Numbered from the stretch's first letter, positions 39,074-48,319 are shown. The stretch is 64,000 bases of DNA from Pseudomonas sp. B21-048 (GCF_024748615.1 NZ_CP087168.1:4340001-4404000); one strand, 5' to 3'. The notes: generated by a model from the sequence alone, not told the origin. A program made the numbers and translations.

Positions 39074-39099
39074 AAACCCGGCTTTTGCCGGGTTTTTTT
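39074..39099 (+). terminator. sodB intrinsic terminator
   Basis: AAACCCGGC, short loop, GCCGGGTTTTTTT. Confidence 0.9.
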
Positions 39100-39384
39100 A
39101 TGGGCTGGAGAAATGGGTACATTCCTACAGCCGTCTTCGCGGGCCATACCATTTTATAGTTGGATTGGGGGGCTCCCATTCCGGGAACATTCCCACAACA
39201 CGAGTGGCATTCGCCTTCTTGCCGCCACACCACAGCAGTCTAATATCAAGCACAAGGAAAAATTGTCCCGGTCTCCTCAAGTTGAGCGCCCCGGCAACCG
39301 ACACAGTGTTAATAGGATAAATATTCCAAACAGCAGCATATCGGCCAAGCTACTGGCAAAATCCCTTGGAGTGGATTGTCTTTT

Positions 39385-39413
39385 TTGACTGATACCGCGA
39401 GATTGCCAATACT
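39385..39413 (+). promoter_or_regulatory. Sigma-70-type promoter for the bifA-like gene
   Basis: TTGACT, 17-base spacer, AATACT, ending 43 bases before the TTG start. Confidence 0.65.
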
Positions 39414-39456
39414 CATGGCAACTTGATGCTACCCGCACGGAACAAGGAATAACCCT

Positions 39457-41505
39457 TTGAAGCTGGAACTCAAGAACAGCTTGTCGGTGAAGTTGCTCCG
39501 GGTCGTGCTCCTGTCGGCATTGGTCGTCGGCGTGGTCTTGAGCTGCGCGCAGATCGTTTTCGATGCCTATAAAACACGCCAGGCCGTGGCCAGTGATGCC
39601 CAGCGCATCCTCGATATGTTTCGCGACCCTTCGACCCAGGCTGTCTACAGCCTGGACCGGGAAATGGGCATGCAGGTGATCGAAGGCCTGTTTCAGGACG
39701 ATGCCGTGCGCATGGCCTCTATCGGTCACCCTCACGAAGCCATGCTCGCGCAAAAATCTCGCGAGCTGAAGCATTCCAACAGCCGCTGGCTGACCGACCT
39801 GATCCTCGACAAGGAACGCACCTTCACCACTCAACTGGTGGGCCGCGGCCCTTACAGCGAGTACTACGGCGACCTGAGCATCACGCTCGATACCGCGACC
39901 TACGGTGAGGGCTTCATCGTCAGCTCGGTGATCATATTTATCTCTGGCGTATTGCGCGCCCTGGCGATGGCTCTGGTGTTGTATCTGGTTTATCACTGGT
40001 TGCTGACCAAACCACTGTCGCGGATCATCGAACACCTGACTGAAATCAACCCGGACCGGCCCAGCGCCCACAAGATTCCGCCACTCAAGGGTCATGAGAA
40101 AAACGAGCTGGGAGTGTGGATCAACACCGCCAACCAGTTGCTCGAATCGATCGAACGCAACACGCACCTACGCCACGAAGCGGAAAACAGCTTGCTGCGC
40201 ATGGCCCAGTACGACTTCCTTACCGGTTTGCCGAACCGCCAGCAATTTCAGCAACAATTGGACAAGATCCTCGTCGACGCCGGCAAATTGCAGCGTCGGG
40301 TCGCGGTGCTGTGTGTCGGGCTTGATGATTTCAAAGGCATCAACGAACAGTTCAGTTATCAGACCGGCGACCAGTTGTTGCTGGCCCTGGCCGATCGCCT
40401 ACGGGCTCACAGCGGTCGCCTCGGCGCCCTCGCCCGCTTGGGTGGCGACCAGTTCGCACTGGTCCAGGCCGATATCGAACAACCCTATGAAGCGGCCGAA
40501 CTGGCCCAAAGCATTCTCGATGATCTGGAAGCGGCGTTCGCCCTCGACCATCAGGAAATCCGCCTGCGCGCCACCATCGGCATCACCCTGTTCCCCGAAG
40601 ACGGTGACAGCACCGAGAAGTTGCTGCAAAAAGCCGAGCAGACCATGACCCTGGCCAAGACTCGCTCGCGCAACCGCTATCAGTTCTATATCGCCAGCGT
40701 CGACACGGAAATGCGGCGGCGCCGCGAGTTGGAAAAAGACCTGCGCGATGCCTTGATCCGCGACCAGTTCTACCTCGTGTATCAACCGCAGATCAGCTAC
40801 CGCGATCATCGCGTGGTGGGCGTCGAGGCGTTGATTCGCTGGCAGCATCCCGAACACGGGCTGGTGCCGCCGGATCTGTTTATCCCGCTGGCCGAGCAGA
40901 ACGGCACCATCATCGCCATCGGCGAATGGGTGCTGGATCAGGCCTGCAAACAACTGCGCGAATGGCACGACCAGGGTTTCGACCTGCGCATGGCGGTGAA
41001 CCTGTCCACCGTGCAATTGCACCATGCCGAGTTGCCACGGGTGGTCAATAACCTGCTGCAGATGTATCGCCTGCCACCGCGCAGCCTGGAACTGGAAGTC
41101 ACCGAAACCGGCCTGATGGAAGACATCAGCACCGCCGCCCAGCATCTGCTGAGCCTGCGTCGCTCCGGCGCGCTGATCGCCATCGATGATTTCGGCACCG
41201 GTTATTCATCACTGAGTTATCTGAAAAGCCTGCCGCTGGACAAGATCAAGATCGACAAGAGTTTTGTTCAGGACCTGCTCGATGACGATGACGATGCGAC
41301 CATCGTTCGCGCCATCATCCAGCTGGGCAAGAGCCTGGGCATGCAAGTGATTGCCGAAGGTGTGGAAACCGCCGAGCAAGAGGCCTACATCATTTCCGAA
41401 GGCTGCCACGAAGGTCAGGGCTATCACTACAGCAAACCACTGCCGGCGCGGGAATTGAGCGCGTATCTGAAACAGGCTCAGCGCAGTAACGCGGTCATCC
41501 ACTGA
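39457..41505 (+). CDS. bifA: Cyclic-di-GMP phosphodiesterase with degenerate GGDEF domain, BifA-like
   Basis: A 682-residue membrane protein: TM1 (about residues 12-34), a periplasmic region, TM2 (about 155-185), HAMP-like linker, GGDEF domain (about 245-410) and EAL domain (about 425-675). The GGDEF motif reads G329-G-D-Q-F, as I recall for P. aeruginosa BifA, so cyclase activity is unlikely. EAL is intact (E457-A-L-I-R-W, DDFGTGYSS, KIDKSFV). BifA degrades c-di-GMP and promotes swarming and dispersal. Position next to sodB matches PA4366-PA4367. Translation appears to start at TTG, 7 bases after AAGGAA. Confidence 0.87.
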   Translation: MKLELKNSLSVKLLRVVLLSALVVGVVLSCAQIVFDAYKTRQAVASDAQRILDMFRDPSTQAVYSLDREMGMQVIEGLFQDDAVRMASIGHPHEAMLAQKSRELKHSNSRWLTDLILDKERTFTTQLVGRGPYSEYYGDLSITLDTATYGEGFIVSSVIIFISGVLRALAMALVLYLVYHWLLTKPLSRIIEHLTEINPDRPSAHKIPPLKGHEKNELGVWINTANQLLESIERNTHLRHEAENSLLRMAQYDFLTGLPNRQQFQQQLDKILVDAGKLQRRVAVLCVGLDDFKGINEQFSYQTGDQLLLALADRLRAHSGRLGALARLGGDQFALVQADIEQPYEAAELAQSILDDLEAAFALDHQEIRLRATIGITLFPEDGDSTEKLLQKAEQTMTLAKTRSRNRYQFYIASVDTEMRRRRELEKDLRDALIRDQFYLVYQPQISYRDHRVVGVEALIRWQHPEHGLVPPDLFIPLAEQNGTIIAIGEWVLDQACKQLREWHDQGFDLRMAVNLSTVQLHHAELPRVVNNLLQMYRLPPRSLELEVTETGLMEDISTAAQHLLSLRRSGALIAIDDFGTGYSSLSYLKSLPLDKIKIDKSFVQDLLDDDDDATIVRAIIQLGKSLGMQVIAEGVETAEQEAYIISEGCHEGQGYHYSKPLPARELSAYLKQAQRSNAVIH

Positions 41506-41531
41506 AACAGCCTTTGAAGGCGCTGGCGAAG

Positions 41532-41567
41532 CCCTGTAGCGAGAGAGCTTGCTCCCTCCCCACAGGG
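41532..41567. repeat. REP-like palindrome (S4)
   Basis: CCCTGTAGCGAGAGAGC, TT, GCTCCCTCCCCACAGGG: imperfect hairpin 27 bases after the bifA-like stop. Confidence 0.7.
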
Positions 41568-41645
41568 TTGCGTCAGCTGCTATAAATCATGTGCCTGGCA
41601 TTCAGCCGCGCGAATAAGAAATATTTACAAGCACAACCCTTTACA

Positions 41646-41670
41646 CATAATGCGAAAGATTTGCATTATG
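41646..41670 (+). promoter_or_regulatory. Probable Fur box upstream of imelysin gene
   Basis: CATAATGC-GAAAGATTT-GCATTATG is a symmetric element with the AATGCGAA...TTTGCATT pattern common in Pseudomonas Fur sites. It sits 59 bases before the imelysin start. Confidence 0.55.
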
Positions 41671-41728
41671 TCGCAGTTTTGCGCGCCCTCCACGCGCGTC
41701 CATCAATCACCGAAGCAGGATGTTCGCC

Positions 41729-43072
41729 ATGATTCGTATGCCTCTGGCCACCGCCAGTCTGCTGGCCATCGCTATTTCCCTCGCCGGTTGCGGCGAAGGC
41801 AAAGACAAGGCTGCCGCTCCACAAGCGCCGACCCCGGCTGCTAGCACCGCTGCCCCGGCTGCGCCTGCCGCTACCGGCAAAGTCGATGAAGCCGCCGCCA
41901 AGGCTGTGGTCGCGCACTACGCCGACATCGTCTTTGCCGTTTACAGCGATGCCGAATCCACCGCGAAAACCCTGCAAACCGCCGTCGACGCATTCCTCGC
42001 CAAGCCGAACGCCGACACCCTGAAAGCCGCCAAGGCTGCCTGGGTTGCGGCCCGCGTGCCTTACTTGCAGAGCGAAGTGTTCCGCTTCGGCAACACCATC
42101 ATCGACGACTGGGAAGGCCAGGTGAACGCCTGGCCACTGGACGAAGGCTTGATCGACTACGTCGACAAATCCTACGAACACGCACTGGGTAACCCGGGCG
42201 CCACCGCCAACATCATCGCCAACACTAAAGTTCAGGTCGGCGAAGACAAGGTCGATGTGAAAGATATCACCCCGGAAAAACTCGCCAGCCTGAACGAGCT
42301 GGGCGGTTCCGAAGCCAACGTCGCCACCGGCTACCACGCCATCGAATTCCTGCTCTGGGGCCAGGACCTGAACGGCACCGGCCCTGGCGCCGGCAACCGT
42401 CCGGCTACCGATTTCCTGGAAGGCAAAGGCGCTACCGGCGGTCACAACGATCGTCGTCGCGCTTACCTGAAATCCGTGACCCAACTGCTGGTCAACGACC
42501 TGCAAGAAATGGTCGGTAACTGGAAGCCGAACGTGGCCGACAACTACCGCGCCACCCTGGAAGCGGAACCGGCTGAAACCGGCCTGCGCAAAATGCTGTT
42601 CGGCATGGGTAGCCTGTCCTTGGGCGAATTGGCGGGCGAGCGCATGAAGGTTTCCCTGGAAGCCAACTCCCCTGAAGACGAACAGGACTGCTTCAGCGAC
42701 AATACCCACAACTCGCACTTCTACGACGCCAAGGGCGTGCGTAACGTTTACCTGGGCGAATACACCCGCGTCGACGGCACCAAAATGACCGGCGCCAGCC
42801 TGTCGTCGCTGGTCGCCAAAGCCGACCCGGCAGCCGACACCGCGCTGAAAGCCGACCTGGCCGCCACCGAAGCCAAGCTTCAGGTCATGGTCGATCACGC
42901 CAACAAGGGTGAGCACTACGACCAACTGATCGCTGCGGGCAACACTGCCGGCAACCAGATCGTGCGCGACGCCATCGCTTCGCTGGTCAAGCAGACCGGT
43001 TCGATCGAAGCGGCCGCTGGCAAACTGGGCATCAGCGACCTGAACCCGGACAACGCTGATCACGAGTTCTGA
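41729..43072 (+). CDS. Imelysin-family (M75) lipoprotein, IcmP/EfeO-like
   Basis: A 447-residue lipoprotein: signal peptide MIRMPLATASLLAIAISLAGC with lipobox LAGC, an Ala/Pro-rich linker (about residues 25-50), then the imelysin domain. The family motif GxHxxE is intact at G201-Y-H203-A-I-E206 (GYHAIEFLLWG). Imelysins are thought to take part in iron acquisition; proteolysis of insulin was reported for the P. aeruginosa homologue IcmP. The second ATG was chosen because CAGGAT precedes it at proper spacing. A Fur-like box lies upstream, and the next genes form a conserved-looking iron cluster. Confidence 0.85.
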   Translation: MIRMPLATASLLAIAISLAGCGEGKDKAAAPQAPTPAASTAAPAAPAATGKVDEAAAKAVVAHYADIVFAVYSDAESTAKTLQTAVDAFLAKPNADTLKAAKAAWVAARVPYLQSEVFRFGNTIIDDWEGQVNAWPLDEGLIDYVDKSYEHALGNPGATANIIANTKVQVGEDKVDVKDITPEKLASLNELGGSEANVATGYHAIEFLLWGQDLNGTGPGAGNRPATDFLEGKGATGGHNDRRRAYLKSVTQLLVNDLQEMVGNWKPNVADNYRATLEAEPAETGLRKMLFGMGSLSLGELAGERMKVSLEANSPEDEQDCFSDNTHNSHFYDAKGVRNVYLGEYTRVDGTKMTGASLSSLVAKADPAADTALKADLAATEAKLQVMVDHANKGEHYDQLIAAGNTAGNQIVRDAIASLVKQTGSIEAAAGKLGISDLNPDNADHEF

Positions 43073-43111
43073 TCAACGTTGACTGAGTGAAAGAGGCGAC
43101 CTTGGGTCGCC

Positions 43112-43222
43112 GATCGTTCCCACGCTCTGCGTGGGAATGCCTCAACGGACGCTCCGCGTTCGGCTGTTGATGTGACGCAGAGCGTCACGGGCTGCATTTC
43201 CACGCAGAGCGTGGGAACGATC
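43112..43222. repeat. Composite palindromic repeat, GATCGTTCCCACGC family (copy 4)
   Basis: Complete copy with intact outer arms and an inner core (GGACGCTCCGCGTTC / GACGCAGAGCGTC). It separates the imelysin gene from the di-heme gene and may divide the cluster transcriptionally. Confidence 0.85.
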
Positions 43223-43320
43223 AGTTGCCTCAAATCAACCAAACGATAATTCCTCTTATTCAAACTCCCCTGCCCTGTTAGACTTTGCGCCCTTGTTTTG
43301 CTCGCCTTGCAGGATGTCCG

Positions 43321-44748
43321 ATGCCCTCGCTGCCTCTTCGCTTGTCCGCTCTGTTGCTGGCCCTGGGCCTGAGTGCCTGCGATGACGCCCCGCGTTTTAC
43401 CCAGGCCGAACCCGGTGAAGCCCGCTCCGGCGGCAGTGCGACGGTGCGCAAGAGCGATCAGAACGCATTCTCCCTGCCGTCCGCCAATCTGCCGCCGTCA
43501 CGGCGCGTCGATTTCAGTGTCGGCAACAGTTTCTTTCGCAGCCCTTGGGTGATTGCGCCGTCGACCACCACCGCCCGCGATGGCCTCGGCCCGCTGTTCA
43601 ATACCAACGCCTGCCAGAACTGCCACATCAAGGACGGGCGCGGTCATCCGCCCGCGCCCGATGCGCCGAATTCGGTGTCGATGCTGGTGCGTCTGTCGAT
43701 CCCTGATGCGCCGGCCTACGCTAAGGTCATCGAACAACTGGGCGTGGTGCCGGAGCCGGTCTACGGTGGGCAGTTGCAGGACATGTCGGTGCCCGGCGTT
43801 ATCCCGGAAGGCAAGGTGCGCGTCGATTACACAACGGTCCCGGTGCGTTTCAAGGACGGCAGCGAAATAGAGTTGCGTAAGCCGACCCTGCAGATCACCC
43901 AACTCGGCTATGGCCCGATGCACCCCGACACGCGTTTCTCGGCGCGCATCGCACCGCCGATGATTGGCCTGGGCTTGCTTGAAGCAATCCCCGACGAGGC
44001 CATTCTGGCTAATGCCGAAGCCCAGTCCCGGGAGAAAAACGGCATCGCCGGACGGCCGAACCGGGTCTGGGACGACGCGCAGCAGAAAACCGTCCTCGGG
44101 CGATTTGGCTGGAAGGCCGGGCAACCGAACCTCAATCAACAAAACGTTCACGCGTTCTCTGGTGATATGGGCCTCACGACCAGCCTGAGAACCGTTGATG
44201 ACTGCACCGACGCGCAAACCGCTTGCCAGCAGGCACCCAACGGCAATGGCCCGGATGGTGAGCCGGAAGTCAGCGATAACATCCTGCGTCTGGTGCTGTT
44301 CTACAGCCGTAACCTGGCGGTGCCGGCCCGTCGCGATGTCAGCGCGCCTGAGGTGTTGGCCGGCAAGAATCTGTTTTTCCAGGCGGGATGCCAGTCTTGT
44401 CACACTCCGAAATACACCACCGCCGCCAACGCCGCGGAACCTGAATTGGCCAATCAAGTGATTCGCCCTTACAGCGACCTGCTGCTGCACGACATGGGCG
44501 ACGGCCTGGCCGACAACCGCAGCGAGTTCCAGGCCAGCGGCCGCGACTGGCGCACGCCGCCGTTATGGGGCATCGGCCTGACACAAGCGGTCAGCGGCCA
44601 CACCCAGTTTTTGCATGACGGCCGCGCCCGTAACCTGCTCGAGGCCGTGCTCTGGCATGGCGGCGAGGCAACGGCGGCGCAGCAACAGGTTTTGTCTTTC
44701 AATGCCGAGCAGCGCGCGGCGTTGCTGGCGTTTTTGAATTCCCTTTAA
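43321..44748 (+). CDS. Di-heme oxidoreductase lipoprotein (COG3488-type 'thiol oxidoreductase')
   Basis: A 475-residue exported lipoprotein with lipobox LSAC. Two c-type heme sites are visible: CQNCH (about residue 98) and CQSCH (about residue 359). This places it with the di-heme peroxidase-like 'thiol oxidoreductases'. It lies between two imelysins, so a redox step in periplasmic iron handling is plausible, but the substrate is unknown. The ATG is preceded by GCAGGATG at suitable spacing, the same leader wording as the upstream imelysin. The next gene starts 27 bases after its stop. Confidence 0.83.
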   Translation: MPSLPLRLSALLLALGLSACDDAPRFTQAEPGEARSGGSATVRKSDQNAFSLPSANLPPSRRVDFSVGNSFFRSPWVIAPSTTTARDGLGPLFNTNACQNCHIKDGRGHPPAPDAPNSVSMLVRLSIPDAPAYAKVIEQLGVVPEPVYGGQLQDMSVPGVIPEGKVRVDYTTVPVRFKDGSEIELRKPTLQITQLGYGPMHPDTRFSARIAPPMIGLGLLEAIPDEAILANAEAQSREKNGIAGRPNRVWDDAQQKTVLGRFGWKAGQPNLNQQNVHAFSGDMGLTTSLRTVDDCTDAQTACQQAPNGNGPDGEPEVSDNILRLVLFYSRNLAVPARRDVSAPEVLAGKNLFFQAGCQSCHTPKYTTAANAAEPELANQVIRPYSDLLLHDMGDGLADNRSEFQASGRDWRTPPLWGIGLTQAVSGHTQFLHDGRARNLLEAVLWHGGEATAAQQQVLSFNAEQRAALLAFLNSL

Positions 44749-44775
44749 TACGCATTCCTTCAGTGGGAGCCCGAC

Positions 44776-45840
44776 ATGTTCCGTCCCAAATTGTTGTTCA
44801 CCAGCCTTGCCGCCCTCGCCCTAGGCGCCTGTTCGCCCCAGGATCCGCAAGCGGTCACGTCGGCGGCCATCGCCAAGCAAGTCATCCTGCCGACCTACAG
44901 CCGCTGGGTCGAAGCCGACCGTCAATTGGCGGTCAGCGCCTTGGCGTTCTGCCAAGGCAAGGAAACCCTGGACACCGCCCGCGCCGATTTCCTGCACGCG
45001 CAGAAAGCCTGGGCCGAGTTGCAACCGCTGCTGATCGGGCCGCTGGCAGAAGGCAACCGTTCGTGGCAGGTGCAGTTCTGGCCGGACAAGAAAAACCTCG
45101 TCGGTCGTCAGGTCGAGCAATTGGTGACCGCGCAACCGCAGATCGATGCCGCCGCCCTGACCAAATCCAGCGTCGTGGTGCAAGGCCTCTCGGCGTATGA
45201 GTACATCCTGTTCGACAGCAAGATCGACATGGTCGACAGCGCGCAGAAAGCCAAATACTGCCCACTGCTGACCGCCATCGGCGAACGCCAGAAGCAACTG
45301 GCCGAAGAGATCCTGTCGCGCTGGAACACCAATGACGGCATGCTCGCGCAGCTGAGCAAATTCCCGAACCAGCGCTACGCCGACTCCCACGAAGCCATCG
45401 CCGATCTGCTGCGCGTGCAAGTGACCGCACTGGACACCCTGAAGAAAAAACTCGGCACGCCGATGGGTCGCCAGAGCAAGGGCACGCCACAGCCGTTCCA
45501 GGCGGATGCCTGGCGCAGCCAATCTTCGCTGCAAGGCCTGCAAACGAGCCTGAGCGCGGCGCAAACCGTCTGGGTGGGTGTCGACAACAAAGGCCTGCGC
45601 GGTCTGTTGCCGAGCGAGCAGAAACCCTTGGCTGACAAGATCGACGCAGCCTACGCAGCGTCCCTGAAACTGCTCGCCAGCAACCAGCGCTCGCTGACCG
45701 ACATGCTCACTGACGATGCCGGTCGCCAGCAGCTCAACGCTATCTATGAAAGCCTCAACGTTGTCCATCGCCTGCACGAAGGCGAGCTGGCCAAGGCACT
45801 GGGCATCCAACTGGGCTTCAACGCCAACGACGGTGACTGA
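44776..45840 (+). CDS. Second imelysin-family lipoprotein, motif degenerate
   Basis: A 354-residue lipoprotein (signal peptide ending LGAC). It has the imelysin helical-bundle pattern, but the GxHxxE motif reads G137-L-S139-A-Y-E142, with His replaced by Ser. It may therefore be a non-metal-binding or altered partner of the first imelysin. GGGAG precedes the ATG. It is followed by the DUF1513 gene at essentially zero distance. Confidence 0.8.
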   Translation: MFRPKLLFTSLAALALGACSPQDPQAVTSAAIAKQVILPTYSRWVEADRQLAVSALAFCQGKETLDTARADFLHAQKAWAELQPLLIGPLAEGNRSWQVQFWPDKKNLVGRQVEQLVTAQPQIDAAALTKSSVVVQGLSAYEYILFDSKIDMVDSAQKAKYCPLLTAIGERQKQLAEEILSRWNTNDGMLAQLSKFPNQRYADSHEAIADLLRVQVTALDTLKKKLGTPMGRQSKGTPQPFQADAWRSQSSLQGLQTSLSAAQTVWVGVDNKGLRGLLPSEQKPLADKIDAAYAASLKLLASNQRSLTDMLTDDAGRQQLNAIYESLNVVHRLHEGELAKALGIQLGFNANDGD

Positions 45841-45854
45841 TGAGGGCAAGTGCC

Positions 45855-46952
45855 ATGCTGCGACGCCAGGCTCTGACGTTAGGGAGTTTGCTGCTGGGTG
45901 CGGTGACACTGGGCGGCTGGACGCTGTTCAAGCAAAAAGACAAAAGCCCGCTGCTGCTCTCGGCACGCGACGATGGTGACGGCAAGCACTACGCCGTCGG
46001 TTATCGGCTGGATGGCACCCGGGTGTTTGCCACCCAGGTCGGCCAGCGTTGCCATGACATCATCAACCACCCGACGCTGCCGATAGCGCTATTCGTCGCC
46101 CGGCGTCCGGGCACCGAAAGCTACCTGATCGACCTGCGCGACGGCACGCTGCTGCAAACCGTGGTCTCGCAACCGAACCGGCACTTCTACGGTCACGCAG
46201 TGATTCACCAGAGCGGCGACTGGTTATACGCCACCGAGAACGACACCTCCGACCCGGGCCGTGGCCTGCTCGGTGTGTATAAGTTCGAAGGTGAGCGGCT
46301 GGTGCACAGCGGCGAGCTTTCCACCCACGGTGTCGGCCCGCATCAGGTGTCGTGGATGCCCGATGGCGAGACGCTGATTGTCGCCAACGGCGGCATTCGC
46401 ACCGAGGCCGAAAGCCGGGTCGAGATGAACCTCAACGCGATGGAGCCGAGCCTGGTGTTGATGCAGCGCGATGGCACGTTGTTGAGCAAGGAAACACTGG
46501 CCCAGCAGATGAACAGCGTGCGGCACTTGGGCGTCGCCAGCGACGGCACCATCGTCGCCGGCCAGCAGTTCATGGGCGCTGCCCACGAGTCATCGGAGCT
46601 GCTGGCGATCAAGCGGCCCGGCCAACCGTTCGTGGCGTTCCCGGTGCCCGAGCATCAGTTGCAGGTCATGGGGCATTACACCGCCAGCGTCGCCGTGCAC
46701 AGCGAACTGCGTCTGGTCGCCCTGACCGCACCGCGGGGCAACCGCTTTTTTATCTGGGACCTGGACAGCGGTGAAGTACGCCTGGACGCGCCGCTGCCCG
46801 ACTGCGCCGGTGTTGGAGCCGTGGCCGATGGTTTTGTCGTGACCTCCGGCCAGGGACGATGCCGATACTACGATTGCCGCCAGCCCCCCCTTGTTGCAAA
46901 ACCTCTGGAATTGCCCGCGGGGCTCTGGGACAACCATCTCCATCTGATCTGA
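45855..46952 (+). CDS. DUF1513 beta-propeller-like exported protein
   Basis: A 365-residue protein: N-terminus MLRRQALTLGSLLLGAVTLGG with twin arginines (Tat-like), then a repeat-rich, probably seven-bladed propeller (YLIDLRDGTLLQTV, STHGVGPHQVSWMPDGETLIVANGG, SVRHLGVASDGTIVAGQQ). This is the DUF1513 family habitually found with imelysins and the di-heme protein. The second ATG is preferred because GAGGG lies 8 bases before it; the first ATG overlaps the upstream stop. Molecular function unknown. Confidence 0.8.
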   Translation: MLRRQALTLGSLLLGAVTLGGWTLFKQKDKSPLLLSARDDGDGKHYAVGYRLDGTRVFATQVGQRCHDIINHPTLPIALFVARRPGTESYLIDLRDGTLLQTVVSQPNRHFYGHAVIHQSGDWLYATENDTSDPGRGLLGVYKFEGERLVHSGELSTHGVGPHQVSWMPDGETLIVANGGIRTEAESRVEMNLNAMEPSLVLMQRDGTLLSKETLAQQMNSVRHLGVASDGTIVAGQQFMGAAHESSELLAIKRPGQPFVAFPVPEHQLQVMGHYTASVAVHSELRLVALTAPRGNRFFIWDLDSGEVRLDAPLPDCAGVGAVADGFVVTSGQGRCRYYDCRQPPLVAKPLELPAGLWDNHLHLI

Positions 46953-46963
46953 CTCATCCCCCT

Positions 46964-47055
46964 TGTAGGAGCGAAGCTTGCTCGTGAAAGCGGTGTGTCA
47001 GCCAACTAATGTACTGACCGATACACCGCTTTCGCGAGCAAGCTTCGCTCCTGCA
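46964..47055. repeat. Large REP-like hairpin pair (S5)
   Basis: TGTAGGAGCGAAGCTTGCTC...GCGGTGT on the left pairs with ACACCGC...GAGCAAGCTTCGCTCCTGCA on the right across about 32 bases. It ends the iron cluster and precedes the RND pump genes. Confidence 0.8.
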
Positions 47056-47157
47056 GGGTTTGCGCCATTCTGTAATAACTGCCAGTTGGAATCCCCCTCG
47101 CGGTGGGAGTAATGTTCCCGCCTGTCTCATCTGATTTTTCTCCAAGGAAATGGAAAT

Positions 47158-48306
47158 ATGCTGCGCCGCCGCATGCTGATCATGTTGGGTGTTGTTCTGC
47201 TAATCGTGCTGGTCCTGGCCGGTTACAAAGCCTTCTCCATCTACACGATGATGCAGGGCTTCTCCGCGCCGAAACCGCCGATAAGTGTTGCCGTGGCCAC
47301 CGCCACCGAACGTCCGTGGCAAAGCCGTTTGCCCACGGTTGGCACCCTCACGGCGCTGCAAGGGGTCGACCTGAGCCTGGAGACCGCCGGCACCGTCAAG
47401 GAAGTGCAGTTCGAGTCGGGACAGAAGGTCAAGGCCGGTCAGCCGATCCTGCAACTCGACACCGCCGTTGAAACTGCCCTGCTGGCAACCGCTCAAGCCG
47501 ACCTGGGACTGGCACAACTGGATTACGGTCGCGGCAGTCAACTGGTGGGCAGCCAGGCTATTTCCAAAGGCGAGTTCGACCGACTCACGGCGGTGTTGCA
47601 AAAGAGCCGGGCCACGGTCAATCAGCTGAAGGCGGCGCTGGAGAGAAAACGCATCCTCGCCCCGTTCAACGGGACCATCGGCATCCGTCAGGTAGACGTC
47701 GGCGACTACGTGGCCAGCGGCACGATGATCGCCACCCTGCAAGACATCAGCAGCCTCTACGTCGACTTCTTTGTGCCCGAACAGTCGGTGCCGAAAATCG
47801 CCCTCGGCCAACCGGTACAGATCATTGTCTCGGCCTACCCGACACAGAGTTTCCCCGGGACCATCAGTGCGATCAACCCGAAGGTCGAGAGCAGCACTCG
47901 CAACGTGCTGGTACGCGCAACCCTGGCCAACCCCGATGACAAACTGCTGCCGGGGATGTTCGCCAGTCTGCAGGTGATATTGCCTGATCCGCAGCCACGC
48001 ATAGTCGTGCCGGAAAGCGCGATCACCTACACCCTTTATGGCAACTCGCTGTACGTCGTCGCGCAGAAAAAGGCCGAAGACGGCAGCCTCGAAAAAGACG
48101 ACAAGGGCGAGCCGATTCTGATCGCCGAACGGCGCTTTATCGAAACCGGCGAGCGCCGCGAGGGGATGGTCATGATCATCAAAGGCGTGCAGAACGGCGA
48201 AAAAGTGGTGACGGCCGGCCAGCTGAAACTGGACAACGGCGCGCACATTGCCATCAGCGACGACAAGACCCTAGCCGAGAAGAGCAGTCAGCCGCGCGCT
48301 GACTGA
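47158..48306 (+). CDS. mexV: RND efflux periplasmic adaptor, MexV-like
   Basis: A 382-residue membrane-fusion protein. It has an uncleaved or signal-anchor N-terminus (about residues 6-24) and lipoyl/barrel-sandwich halves (SLETAGTVKEVQFESGQKVKAGQPILQLD; FNGTIGIRQVDVGDYVASG). An alpha-hairpin (about 90-150) and beta-barrel regions are present. It links an RND pump to an outer-membrane channel. AAGGAAATGG precedes the ATG. Pairing with the next gene and position match P. aeruginosa mexVW (PA4374-PA4375). Confidence 0.86.
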   Translation: MLRRRMLIMLGVVLLIVLVLAGYKAFSIYTMMQGFSAPKPPISVAVATATERPWQSRLPTVGTLTALQGVDLSLETAGTVKEVQFESGQKVKAGQPILQLDTAVETALLATAQADLGLAQLDYGRGSQLVGSQAISKGEFDRLTAVLQKSRATVNQLKAALERKRILAPFNGTIGIRQVDVGDYVASGTMIATLQDISSLYVDFFVPEQSVPKIALGQPVQIIVSAYPTQSFPGTISAINPKVESSTRNVLVRATLANPDDKLLPGMFASLQVILPDPQPRIVVPESAITYTLYGNSLYVVAQKKAEDGSLEKDDKGEPILIAERRFIETGERREGMVMIIKGVQNGEKVVTAGQLKLDNGAHIAISDDKTLAEKSSQPRAD

Positions 48307-48319
48307 TCAAGGAATCCCC

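Larger units (their letters stand above)
39057..39456. other. Intergenic region sodB-bifA
   Basis: 400 bases. It contains the sodB terminator and, near its end, the bifA-like promoter. The middle (about 39110-39380) is less GC-rich and carries open frames without ribosome-binding sites; no gene is supported. Confidence 0.6.

Noticed and set aside
39113..39388. 91-residue frame in the sodB-bifA gap
   Set aside because: No ribosome-binding site, mixed composition without motif, and it runs into the bifA-like promoter.
41666..43063. 465-residue antisense frame over the imelysin gene
   Set aside because: Shadow of a well-supported lipoprotein gene; composition is artefactual.
43255..43271. GATAATTCCTCTTATTC as a Fur box for the di-heme gene
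   Set aside because: Spacing and symmetry do not fit the 19-base Fur palindrome well enough.
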